The notes beneath the pieces are model-generated. The model was not told the origin of the DNA. It saw only the letters and a program-made list of their open reading frames with translations, and did no database searches. Below, in pieces: positions 54,695 to 64,000 of a stretch of 64,000 nt of DNA (the first letter of the stretch is position 1; each line of letters opens with the position of its first letter). Source of the DNA: Lumbricus rubellus (Eukaryota; Annelida; Clitellata; Crassiclitellata; Lumbricidae); NCBI GenBank assembly GCA_945859605.1, contig OX243822.1:4685696-4749695 (forward strand). Reading direction: 5' to 3'. A program made the position numbers and the translations under genes.

Positions 54695-54990
54695 TGTATG
54701 TGCACTTGTTATAGCGCCCTTTCAAGCTCTCACTACCAATGTGGTAGTGTCGTCAGACACGTTGAATGTATCTACATGTATGTCTATAATCACTTGTTGC
54801 ATTTTCCACCCCTAATTACTACTCAGAGGCGCTCCCGACTAAAGCGCGAACATTGAGAAGGTGTTTTACGCCGAATAGCATGAGCAATTGCGAGCGAAGG
54901 ACTTGCTCAGGGTACCAAGACTCAAAACGCAGCGACAGTTTAAGGTGGATTCGAACCCAGGAAAAAGGTTCCTTGCATACCAATACGCCC
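54695..54990 (-). mobile_element. SINE family 1 with internal insertion
   Basis: Body halves (GTGCACTTGTTATAGCGCCC and CTCAGAGGCGCTCCCGACT) are separated by about 90 bp of unrelated sequence (54740-54825). Box B is GATTCGAACCC; the head is diverged. Confidence 0.68.
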
Positions 54991-55326
54991 TGGTCACAAT
55001 AAAGTATCCCGACTTACGTTCACACTCTTATTGAATAAAATCTCATTAAACTGTTGGCAATCATTCATTCATTCATTCATTCAGTTAATCTACATAGCGC
55101 CCCTTCGAGAAACTATTTCACTGAGTTACCAGGCAGCGCTTCCAACCCACCCATTGCTAAAGAAAAATACGAATAATTTCTGACACAAAGTTTGATTGGT
55201 CAGTGGTCATAATATGCATCTCCTAATTCAGAAAAATCACCTCACACGTTGATTTTGTTGCTAATTTCCTATCAACCTCAACGGCCTGTAACGACATGAA
55301 ATCTCACGAAGCTGATAAATGCGCAA

Positions 55327-55369
55327 ATTAAACACCTTTAAAACAATTCTATACGATTCTTTATAAATT
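55327..55369 (+). promoter_or_regulatory. GACACC/TATA promoter-like unit
   Basis: ATTAAACACCTTTAAAACAA, 23 nt, TTTATAAAT. Confidence 0.52.
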
Positions 55370-55480
55370 TTTATTGCGCTAAAAAATAATGAGTCGATTT
55401 TGTCACCTGTCGGTAAAAGTCAAATAAAGCTATTTCTTAGCTCAAACAATCAGACTTCGAGAAATGAATTTCTGTAGCGA

Positions 55481-55766
<286 letters not shown>

Positions 55767-56006
55767 CAATGAGAAGCGAGAGGTACCGAGATCGAGAACC
55801 GTAGGGCGGTCATGCATTGTAGACTGCTATTAGCGCCATGTTTTGTAGGCTGTCTGTTCTGTTTGTAGTTAAGTTGCTGTTTATTAAGATTACCGTTTAA
55901 CTGAACAATGTTGCTGGTTGCGGTCTGTCAACCGGATTGTTCATTTATCGAAAATTATTACTAGATGTCGTTAAACTGGGGGAAAACAGGTAAAAGCATT
56001 GAGATA

Positions 56007-56225
56007 CTTGAACACCCTTAAAAGGTTGATAAACTACACTAAAATTACATTTTCAGCCTACGATAAATGGATATCTTAGAAGTGCAAAAGTCAAAATTAC
56101 AAATAATTTCAACAGAATTATTCCGTGCTCAGAAGAGTAATAAGTGCTGTATTATGCCAAACAAAATTTTTCGAGGTCAACAGCATCTGTTGTCATAAGC
56201 TCTCGTCAAATCTGAATCCATTAAG
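56007..56225 (+). ncRNA. Candidate small-RNA unit, module B
   Basis: TTGAACACCCTTAAAAGG, 23 nt, TAAAATTA (weak TATA). Module B 56176-56222: GGTCAACAGCATCTGTTGTC, ATAAGCTCTCGTCAAATCTG. Confidence 0.36.
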
Positions 56226-56302
56226 CCATGCTCAGAGCACACGGCCATTGACGCCAAAGGTTGTCGTTAAACAGTGAAATCCAATAGAAACGCAAAGACC
56301 TC

Positions 56303-56343
56303 TTTAGACACCTTTTTAAAGGTGTCATCCGACGTTATACAAA
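56303..56343 (+). promoter_or_regulatory. GACACC/TATA promoter-like unit with overlapping inverted box
   Basis: TTTAGACACCTTTTTAAAGG, 23 nt, TATACAAA. The box continues as GGTGTC, making a palindrome GACACCTTTTTAAAGGTGTC. Confidence 0.48.
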
Positions 56344-56799
56344 TTTGGCGCTCTTTCCTATATTAATTGCTAAAAACTAATCTACTATTATGTCGAATGT
56401 TCCTGTTCATCTTTGATAACTTATAAGAGCTGTAATAACAATGGCACATAAATCTTTTTCGACGGCCATGGCCTTCGCTTTGGTAAGCTGTCGTTGGATT
56501 CTTCGCATCAATGTATTATAAGGAAGGATGGTAATAAGCGTCTAGTCCACGTAACCGACATATCGGAACTGTACATTTGCTACTGTTTAACAACACTGCC
56601 ATATCAAAGATGATTAGTGTCGCCCTCCTCCTTTGGACTGGCACTGGCAGAGCGCGACCAGTGGCAGAGTTTCGGTACTGTACAGAATAATTCCCCCTCG
56701 CCCCATGCATGTCGAAACCAGCCTCAGGATGTCGCTATGCTACTCGAAAGCATCAAATGGTCACTGCAGCAGGTGATGAGAATGACTTCTGCATGGTCA

Positions 56800-56885
56800 G
56801 ATTTATTTATTTTATTTACTGAGAATTTGATATAGCGCTCCTTCAAGGTTACTAGCCTACTCAGGAGCGCTCCCAGTCCAACTCG
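56800..56885 (-). mobile_element. SINE family 1, 3' fragment
   Basis: GATATAGCGCTCCTTCAAGG and CTCAGGAGCGCTCCCAG are the SINE 3' portion; head and box B are missing. Similar short fragments are at 1685-1735 and 55090-55140. Confidence 0.5.
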
Positions 56886-57044
56886 GTCGAATAAGACAGT
56901 CTTGGGAAGAGAAAGAAATGAAGTAGAAATGCCAATAGGTATTCGACGAAGGATAACAGGGAGCTCATTCAGATCAGCTGGAATCAACGATCCTAGACCA
57001 ACAAATTATATTGCAATTTGCTTTCTCATCTTATCGTTCGCATG

Positions 57045-57262
57045 CAAGTATGTGCACTTGCTATATCGCCACTTCAAGCGATCTACTCAGAGGCGCTCCC
57101 GACCATAGCGCGGACACTGCATCGGAGCTTCACGCTGAAGCGATGAGCAATTACGAGTGAAGGACTTGCTCAACGTCCCTACATGGCGGCTTGAGGTGGG
57201 TTTGAACCCGAAACCATCCGGCTGCAAAGCGACGAACATACCCACTGCAACACCGCGCCCCA
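57045..57262 (-). mobile_element. SINE family 1
   Basis: The head on the right reads GGGGCGCGGTGTTGCAGTGG; box B is GGTTTGAACCC. The body is complete. The next MITE begins about 145 bp downstream. Confidence 0.8.
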
Positions 57263-57408
57263 CCATTGCAACGGACGGCAGATATGGATTCCTCTTCTCT
57301 ATTGTATGTAAGTCTTTGCACAGCCATCAGACGATACGTCGAGACGATGCAGCAGATGAGCTGGGTAGGTGGCGCTCCAGTCGATCACTTATTCAGCCAC
57401 TGCATATA

Positions 57409-57616
57409 CAGAGGGGGTCAAAAAAGACCCCCCTAAGAGTTTTACCAATAGTTTGCCAAAGTGTGACAACGTTTGTTGTGTTTGAAATAATTTCATGAAA
57501 TCTGGCTTTCTTGTGTATAATTATATGAATTGCCTTTAAGACTGTAAAATTTCATTTTAAAATTCTTACTTCTGGTCAAGATATGGACAAAAACCCAGGG
57601 AGTCTTTTTTGGCCTG

Positions 57617-57620
<4 letters not shown>
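57409..57620. mobile_element. Small MITE with TA-flanked imperfect inverted ends
   Basis: One end reads CAGAGGGGGTCAAAAAAGAC and the opposite end, read inward, AGGGCAGGCCAAAAAAGAC. TA precedes the left end and an (AT)n run follows the right. Length and ends fit a mariner-type MITE of about 210 bp. No coding remnant is present. Confidence 0.6.

Positions 57621-57675
<55 letters not shown>
57621..57675. repeat. (TA)27 microsatellite
   Basis: Adjacent to the right end of the MITE at 57409-57620; TA-targeting may explain the location. Confidence 0.94.
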
Positions 57676-57676
<1 letters not shown>

Positions 57677-57837
57677 ACGAAATTCGATCGATTATAGATT
57701 CCGTGTGTGGTGTCTTTGCCTGGTATTACTAAGGAGTGCCATTCTCGACCATGCGCTCTACAACTCCTCCACAATAATTATTCTCCTTCAGTACTGTACT
57801 CAATACTGTTTCTATCCAGCCGTCGAAGAAGGGATGA

Positions 57838-58172
57838 TTGCACCTGGTGCGGTAAGCGCAGCCTCTACATGTAACCTAAACATACAAAGGTATTGTTCTT
57901 TCACGCGCAGATTTGTTGACAATGATGCCAAGTGTCGAAAGTCCTCCTCCATCTATCATTTGGACTGGCAATACCAGAGCCTTTAGTATATCGGTGGAAA
58001 TGTGTCTCAAACCGGTTTTTAAAACTTTTTCTTGCACTGGGCATCTTATGCCATCAAATGCCTTTGTCTGGTTATCATCGATGGAATGATTTTTGCGAAG
58101 TAAATAATGGCAATAAATGTCTCATGGTATTTATATAAAACTTCGATGAAAGCGTTTTAAAGGTGTCCAGTG
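57838..58172 (-). ncRNA. Candidate small-RNA unit, module A plus palindrome
   Basis: Minus strand: ACTGGACACCTTTAAAACGC, 23 nt, TTATATAA (58131-58138). Module A 57937-57976: GTATTGCCAGTCCAAATGAT, AGATGGAGGAGGAC. Then CGCTTACCGCACCAGGTGCA at 57839-57858. A second promoter box without a module lies at 58338-58380. Confidence 0.44.
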
Positions 58173-58337
58173 AAAGTGTGTAAACGGCAAAGAATTTCTA
58201 TACCGCAACTATTTTTTATTATATACAAAGAAGGTGGGAAAAGCTGAGTGACATCTCTGTATGCCATCAAATGCCTGCTACCATCGATGTAGAAAAGTTT
58301 GTCCCATGACACAAGCGTTAAAAAATTCCGGTGGCAT

Positions 58338-58380
58338 TTATATAAGACGTCTTTGAAAGCATTTTAAAGGTGTCCAGTGA
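58338..58380 (-). promoter_or_regulatory. GACACC/TATA promoter-like unit
   Basis: ACTGGACACCTTTAAAATGC, 23 nt, TTATATAA. About 207 bp from the unit at 58131; the 40 bp upstream of the box (GTGTGTAAACGGCAAA) are almost identical in the two. Confidence 0.53.
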
Positions 58381-58599
58381 AAGTGTGTAAACGGCAAAAA
58401 ATTTCTATACCGCAACGATCTATTATAATAATAGACAAAGAGGTCGACGCTGTATAATAACAGTGTTCATTCAAAACCGTAAATTGTGATGAAGCCAAGT
58501 TTTGAAAAGGATGAATGGCAGCTCGCATTAAAAGGAAAATATTATAGTTGACAATGCAATATTGTCGAAGGACTAATATTAATACATCCATCTATCCGA

Positions 58600-59109
<510 letters not shown>

Positions 59110-59110
<1 letters not shown>

Positions 59111-60066
59111 GATAATAGGCTATATACATTTCTACCATTTATCCAATCCAAGCTATCTATCAAATCTACGCTGCCCATTTATTTTCGAACGAATAAATAT
59201 ATCCAATAAATCTATCCATCTATCCGTGTATCTGTCTGCATGCGTGATCGCACGTTCACTCATCCATCAAACCATCCATTCATCGATCCATCCCATCCAA
59301 ACCATCCCACGGTCCACCTGTACAGCAAAGCAACAAGTGGAAGTCCGTGTATTCAAACAATACAATGCATAATCTCAGTTGACAGGTGTGGCAGCGATCA
59401 TCATCCTAAACACACTACGTTGTTTTCAAGACGCAAGGCAAACATTTTTCGCTCATCAAACACGCTCAGCAAACGAAACACGGCGCGTGCAAATCTCCAC
59501 GGGCTCTATCATGCACCGTCGACGGTGTTATTATTCTTTGTTCCACATCGACGAACTGGCGTCATGACGACGGCATTCCGACCCTTGACGACGACGGCCA
59601 GAACCATAGAAACGGCATTCTCGCGCTACAAAAGAAACTCTCTGCCCTGCCTTTGCACGAGCGAGGGGGATTGTTTGCGAAGCTATCAGCTTGGCGTTAA
59701 ACACTCATGAACCAGTGAAGCGGTATTTTCTCCGTGTGTGTATGCACGTCGCTCAGAGATACTTAAGCGCTCTTGAGTATGGGAGCAGTATGAGTTGGAT
59801 TGGAAAGCTTAGTGGTTGTTAAATTCGTTTATTGTGGAATAACAGGTTGGAAAACGGCAACCTAGTACATTGAGACAGGCTGGATAAACTAAAAGACGGT
59901 ACAATCAGCGACTGGGTAACACCCGTGTTCAACTAAATGGACGGTGGAATTTAAAATTGAACAGAAGTGTGGTTGTCTATCGCTAAGGCAAAATACGGAT
60001 ATTTGAAGATTGTGAGCACGTTAGAATTAAAATTCGATTAATTATTATTAGTTAAACAGAAAAAAG
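59110..60066 (+). other. Upstream region of the LRR gene, 5' UTR and possible promoter
   Basis: The stretch from about 59320 to 59720 is richer in GC and CpG than its surroundings, which would fit a promoter region of the LRR gene. A 156-codon open frame here (59240-59710) has no recognisable domain and starts in degenerate TCCA repeats. From 59800 to 60066 the sequence is AT-rich with several short stops and is probably 5' UTR. No TATA box at a convincing position was seen. Confidence 0.35.
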
Positions 60067-60864
60067 ATGTCTGACATTGTCTATACGGACCAGGGACTCC
60101 TGAAGAAACTCCGATTGCGAATCGATACGGACGATCCTCTCTTTCCCTCGCTCAAGAAGCTCAAGGTCAGGGGCAAGGACCTGAACGACCTTCCGCCGGA
60201 AATCTTCCAACTCCTCGAGCTCGAGATTCTCGACCTGAGTCCGGAACGCGAGGCCTGCATCGACTACCACCTGACCAGCTTACCACCTGCCATCGGAAAC
60301 CTCATCAACCTGCGTGTCCTCATGCTCGATACGAACCACCTGGACGACATCCCATCGGAAATCAGCCTCCTCGGTCAGCTGGAGCGCCTCTCCCTCAGCA
60401 ACAATCACATCAAGCGCCTCCCGGACGGCTTCTCCAAGCTGCGACGCCTGGAGAGTCTCCACGTCGCCAACAACAAGTTCGAGGCTTTCCCCCTCGCTCT
60501 CTGTGATCTCCAATCTCTCCGCTTCCTGGACTTCAGCGATAATCTTCTTCCGGATCTTCCGGACGCCATCTCCCGCCTCCACAACCTGGAGTCACTGATC
60601 GTAGTCTTTAACCGCCTGGAGAGGATCCCGGACTCACTCTGCGATATGATCAACCTGCACGTCCTCTGGCTCGGGAATAACCGACTCCGGCGTCTCCCGC
60701 GTAATTTCGGTCGTCTGCGAAACCTCGACTGGGGCTTCAGACACACTTCATCGTCGGTCATCGATGGGAACCCGATGACCCATCCACCGCTCGACATCTG
60801 CAAGAAGGGCGTGGAGGCCATCGCACGCTACTTCGCACAGTCGGACCCGGAACATCGGAGATAA
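60067..60864 (+). CDS. Intracellular leucine-rich repeat protein, 265 residues, single exon
   Basis: The reading frame is uninterrupted with an in-frame TAG at 60049-60051 just upstream, so this ATG is the likely start; its context (AAG before ATG) is favourable. From about residue 26 to 235 there are roughly eight repeats of the LxxLxLxxNxLxxLPxxIxxL type, followed by a C-terminal cap (GNPMTHPPLDICKKGVEAIARYF, here about residues 230-257) of the kind seen in Shoc2/PIRL/ROCO-like cytosolic LRR proteins. There is no signal peptide or membrane segment, so a cytoplasmic scaffold or interaction role is likely. No catalytic domain is visible and the partner cannot be inferred. Codons end mostly in G or C, in sharp contrast with the AT-rich flanks. 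A single-exon gene of this composition could be a retrogene, a fragment of a larger LRR gene, or simply an intronless gene. Stop is TAA at 60862-60864; no clear poly(A) signal was found nearby. Confidence 0.88.
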   Translation: MSDIVYTDQGLLKKLRLRIDTDDPLFPSLKKLKVRGKDLNDLPPEIFQLLELEILDLSPEREACIDYHLTSLPPAIGNLINLRVLMLDTNHLDDIPSEISLLGQLERLSLSNNHIKRLPDGFSKLRRLESLHVANNKFEAFPLALCDLQSLRFLDFSDNLLPDLPDAISRLHNLESLIVVFNRLERIPDSLCDMINLHVLWLGNNRLRRLPRNFGRLRNLDWGFRHTSSSVIDGNPMTHPPLDICKKGVEAIARYFAQSDPEHRR

Positions 60865-61330
60865 TGAGAGAAAAAACGGAGTCGACGGATTGTGGGACTT
60901 TTGAGCAGCGGGGAAAACCAGACATATCACGTATTTAAGTAACTGCCATTCCTCTGATAATATTGTTAGTCGGTCTTGCCTCTAAGAATTTGCTATTCAA
61001 AATTTCCGATAAACAGATGAATTCGGATGGTATATTCTAAACTTTAAAATCGGATGATCTTTTTAGTGTTTCGGTCAACATTTTCGATAAACATACCATT
61101 CTTAAAATTCTGTGACTTTAGTACATCAGTGTATACTCTCGAAACTTCCTTGCAGGTAAATTTTACATATGTACCTGTATTATACAAGAGCTGTCGAATG
61201 CTAAGTTTGTCATTTTCTGGGGGAATCGTACGTGTCTATTATAACATACATCGTAAAATACACAGTCATCTCAAATTTTTCTGGGACATGGATGTTGAAC
61301 TTAACCAACTTAGCACGCATGTATGAAAAC

Positions 61331-61371
61331 ATTTATTTAGATATATTCCCCATTAAAAGGGTGTCCAATTA
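61331..61371 (-). promoter_or_regulatory. GACACC-type box, TATA uncertain
   Basis: ATTGGACACCCTTTTAATGG with AT-rich sequence but no canonical TATA at 23 nt. It is the first such box downstream of the LRR gene. Confidence 0.28.
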
Positions 61372-61659
61372 AAGTATATGATTTGCGGCATAATTCGCAT
61401 TTCTCCGGTTTCTCTCCGCCGCGGATTCTGCTCTTAATACATGAATATAATACAGTGCACAAATCCAACCAGACACGTCTAGATTAGACACTGCTGTATA
61501 ACCGCATATTTTCATGAAATTCTCGTCCACACACCACAACACAAATCGAATTGGAATCTTGTTTTACATTTACTGCAATTTTAAGCTTTAAAATTATTTG
61601 ATCAACAAACTGGTTATAATCATACAATCGTAAATTCCAAAGTTCAATTACTCTAATCA

Positions 61660-62100
61660 CTCTAATGCTAAGCGTAGGGCACCAGCTTATTCACGAGCGC
61701 TGTACGATGGCTGGGTCCAAAACGGAAAAGTACAGACAAATCAACGTCAGAGAGATTGGCTCTCCGGATCATTTAAATCCGATACACACTAATACTGTTA
61801 GGAATTATTGTACTTTGGCGGAATGAAGACCAGTCTCAACAGGTTTGTCTTCAGCTACAGTTTCCCATTGACACCGAATACGAATTCCTTCTCAGCCAAG
61901 GCCTTCAAGATTCTCGCAATGTTGACACAATCATCTAAAAGCAAGAAGCGTTGCACTGAACTATAAAGTATATATACAACTATTTATTTAATTGCTTTTC
62001 ATTTATAAAGGTCGTAATCGTAAACTCGAATTTCTAAAGCGCTACTCGAAATCCAAGCGCGGGCACCAGCTTATTCACGAGCACTGCGTTGAGTCAGAAG
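61660..62100. repeat. Dispersed motif GGCACCAGCTTATTCACGAG, two copies
   Basis: Copies at about 61677 and 62059, each preceded by AATTTCTAAAGCGCT- or AATTACTCTAA-like sequence; a third is at 62958-62992. They look like ends of an unclassified SINE-like repeat. Confidence 0.55.
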
Positions 62101-62576
62101 GGTTGTCCGTGAGAGTAGTCCGTGGTGGTCCGGGTATAGAGTTACCGTAGGATCAGAGGGTGTCTAGGTGTCCACTTGTGTATAAATGTGTCTAATTAAA
62201 ACTACATAATTTATATTTATATACACATAAACGTAAAAATAAAACACTGAACCACAACGTACATACATTTTTGCGGGGTTTCCAGTATAACGGTGTCTAT
62301 TTAACCCCTTTACCGGCTGACCGGATTATAATCTTATACAAAAGTTGACGAATACAATCGGGGTTTCCGGGATTCAAACCATGCATGCGTGTGTGCGTGC
62401 GAATTTTATGGTCATTCTGGAGTAAAAATATTATTATCACGTGTGAATAATTATTCAAATGATCTTTTTCTGCAAATGGTGTGCGGCATAAGCCTAATAA
62501 TTCATATTCCTAAGGTTACTCTCGCCCATGATTTTTAACAAAGACAACAGACGAATATAATTATTACACCGCATAA

Positions 62577-62616
62577 TTATATAGACTACAGATCAAGTTA
62601 TTAAAGGTGTCTAACA
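62577..62616 (-). promoter_or_regulatory. GACACC/TATA promoter-like unit
   Basis: GTTAGACACCTTTAATAACT, 22 nt, TATATAATTATG. Confidence 0.52.
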
Positions 62617-62682
62617 AAACGCACACAGCAGATAAAGTTTCTGTTTATCGAAACTGCTATGTGATAACAAAGGTCAGTAACG

Positions 62683-62724
62683 TCACCCTCCCCTTTCATC
62701 AAGGCATGGGACTGGCACTGATTG
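62683..62724 (-). repeat. Isolated module A copy
   Basis: The minus strand reads AGTGCCAGTCCCATGCCTTG, ATGAAAAGGGGAGGGTGACG. No promoter box was found within 300 bp upstream in its orientation. Another isolated copy is at 56615-56645. Confidence 0.5.
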
Positions 62725-62929
62725 GCCACAGAGTAGTAGTGACTTGCACTGATTGGCCGAAATTAGTATTGACCTAGTAGTGTTAATTGTTGAACGACAT
62801 CATTACTATGTCTGCCTGGGACATTGACGTCAACCACACCATATAATAGTCACATGATCATGTAATGATCATTAAGCAAATGATACTCCATTGTGGTTTC
62901 TTGCCAGTCTATGTCAAGTCGCATTTGTA

Positions 62930-62995
62930 ATATTCAAATTTTTACAGTGCCACTCGAAAGCCAAGCGCGGGGTACCAGCTTATTCACGAGCGCAA
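62930..62995. repeat. Third copy of the CACCAGCTTATTCACGAGCG repeat
   Basis: CACTCGAAAGCCAAGCGCGG followed by the shared word. Closest to the copy at 62040-62090. Confidence 0.55.
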
Positions 62996-63420
62996 GTGTT
63001 ACTCATTTGTCCGAAATGCCAGACGACTTTTTACATACATTAGCAATAATCATAATCATGTTGTCCGGTTTATAGGCCTACTCCATTCTATTTTTAGAAA
63101 CATAGAGAATTTTTGTTAGACCACATAACTTCGCATTAGTAAAGTTCGTCATAATTTCATCTCACGCATTTTGCATATAAGGACATCTACTAATAGTATT
63201 ATACATGTACAATATTTTATCCCTGTGTTGTCATGGTCTGCGTAAATGCCATGAACAACAATATTGTCTGTGCCAGCTCAGTACTTCTAAAAAAAACAAT
63301 TTGCTTGAGTGAAATTTATATACTGTGCTCCAAACGTATTCATGAACATTCAATTTCGTGGAATGATTGGAAACTCTGCTACTCGCAGAGGACAAGGGAA
63401 GAAGTCAACTTATCGCTATT

Positions 63421-64000
63421 TTATTTAACCAAAGTTTAACGTCGTCGTATGGCATCTAAGGCCGTTGACGACAATTTACAGCTTATACAGGACAGTAATA
63501 GTGAATTTATGGCGTTCAAAATACACCATATAACGTTGTCATAACAATATCAATGTTCGTTGCCATAGCTATAACATAATATTAGTTTTCAATGTCATTA
63601 GTGTTCATTGCTTGAGAGCAAAATTGTTAACAGTTAATAACATCAATAATTCAAGTTATGTTAAAACCTTTGCTTAGGTAATTCATTTATATACTGCAGT
63701 AATTGTCACATGCTTACATTCAAGAAATGTCACATAATTTTCTTGATTACCATTCCTAATACGAATTTGATTCAAAACTTCTACATTTCATTGAAAGAAA
63801 TTCTTAAACAGGTTACTATTAGATATAGTTTTGCTGTAACAAAAGCAATGACGACAAAATATATTCCCACACAATCATGTTACAATTGCATGACAATCAA
63901 TAATAGCAAAACAACAACAGTACACACGCATGATCAGTTTTGAATACATTGTCACACAACTTAAATTTTTTATATCATATTTGTTATACTAAACAACTAT
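63421..64000 (-). mobile_element. 5'-truncated LINE 3' end, runs off the window
   Basis: It aligns with 40056-40640 with only scattered differences. The minus-strand 3' end has the GTCGTC...GACGAC arms and an (AAAT)n-like tail at 63415-63430. Small open frames inside are not conserved in a coding manner. Confidence 0.72.

Noticed and set aside
59240..59710. 156-residue open frame upstream of the LRR gene
   Set aside because: Begins in TCCA repeats, no domain, composition not gene-like.
62140..62185. Another GACACC-type unit (GGTGTCTAGGTGTCC)
   Set aside because: The nearest TATA is about 28 nt away and the box is poor.

Overview
The window looks like intergenic DNA of an invertebrate animal genome, probably marine; I cannot name the species. 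The evidence is one compact GC-rich metazoan-style LRR gene in a large AT-rich, repeat-dense background, many tRNA-derived SINEs, non-LTR retrotransposons, hAT, Tc1/mariner and piggyBac relics, very long microsatellites, and a 200-bp assembly gap (45457-45656). No operons, rRNA genes, CRISPR arrays or prokaryotic signals are present.

Layout. 1-5000: a small tandem duplication, microsatellites and a hAT-type MITE. 5000-13000: microsatellites, two paralogous segments (about 6060-7320 and 11560-12990) and short tandem duplications. 13500-17600: a hAT element, an RTE-type LINE copy split by a Tc1/mariner element, and a second LINE relic. 18700-47100: four diverged copies of one large segment (R1 about 18767-24560, R2 about 29655-39905, R3 about 42376-45060, R4 about 46130-47060). 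R2 is expanded by a mariner element, a 3.8-kb I-type LINE with intact RT and RNase H, and a 1.8-kb long-TIR element. A piggyBac relic lies just before R2. 48900-58600: a second MITE copy, a TTAA MITE, a young RTE-type LINE with an intact reading frame, SINEs and microsatellites. 58600-59100: a (TCTA)n array. 60067-60864: the only convincing host gene, an intronless 265-residue leucine-rich repeat protein. 61000-64000: more dispersed repeats and a LINE 3' end.

The main unexplained signal is a compound motif found about 50 times on both strands: an 18-bp box close to TTAGACACCTTTAAAACG, then about 22-23 nt counted from the end of its CACC core, then a TATA-like box. The spacing is nearly fixed while most of the intervening sequence is free to vary. 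This is the architecture of an snRNA-type promoter (proximal sequence element plus TATA). Downstream of at least 14 copies, in the same orientation, lie one or two further conserved modules. I read this as a dispersed family of small non-coding RNA units. That is an inference from hand-read sequence and needs a motif scan and small-RNA data. Several transposons with mapped ends sit within about 50 bp of these promoter-like boxes.
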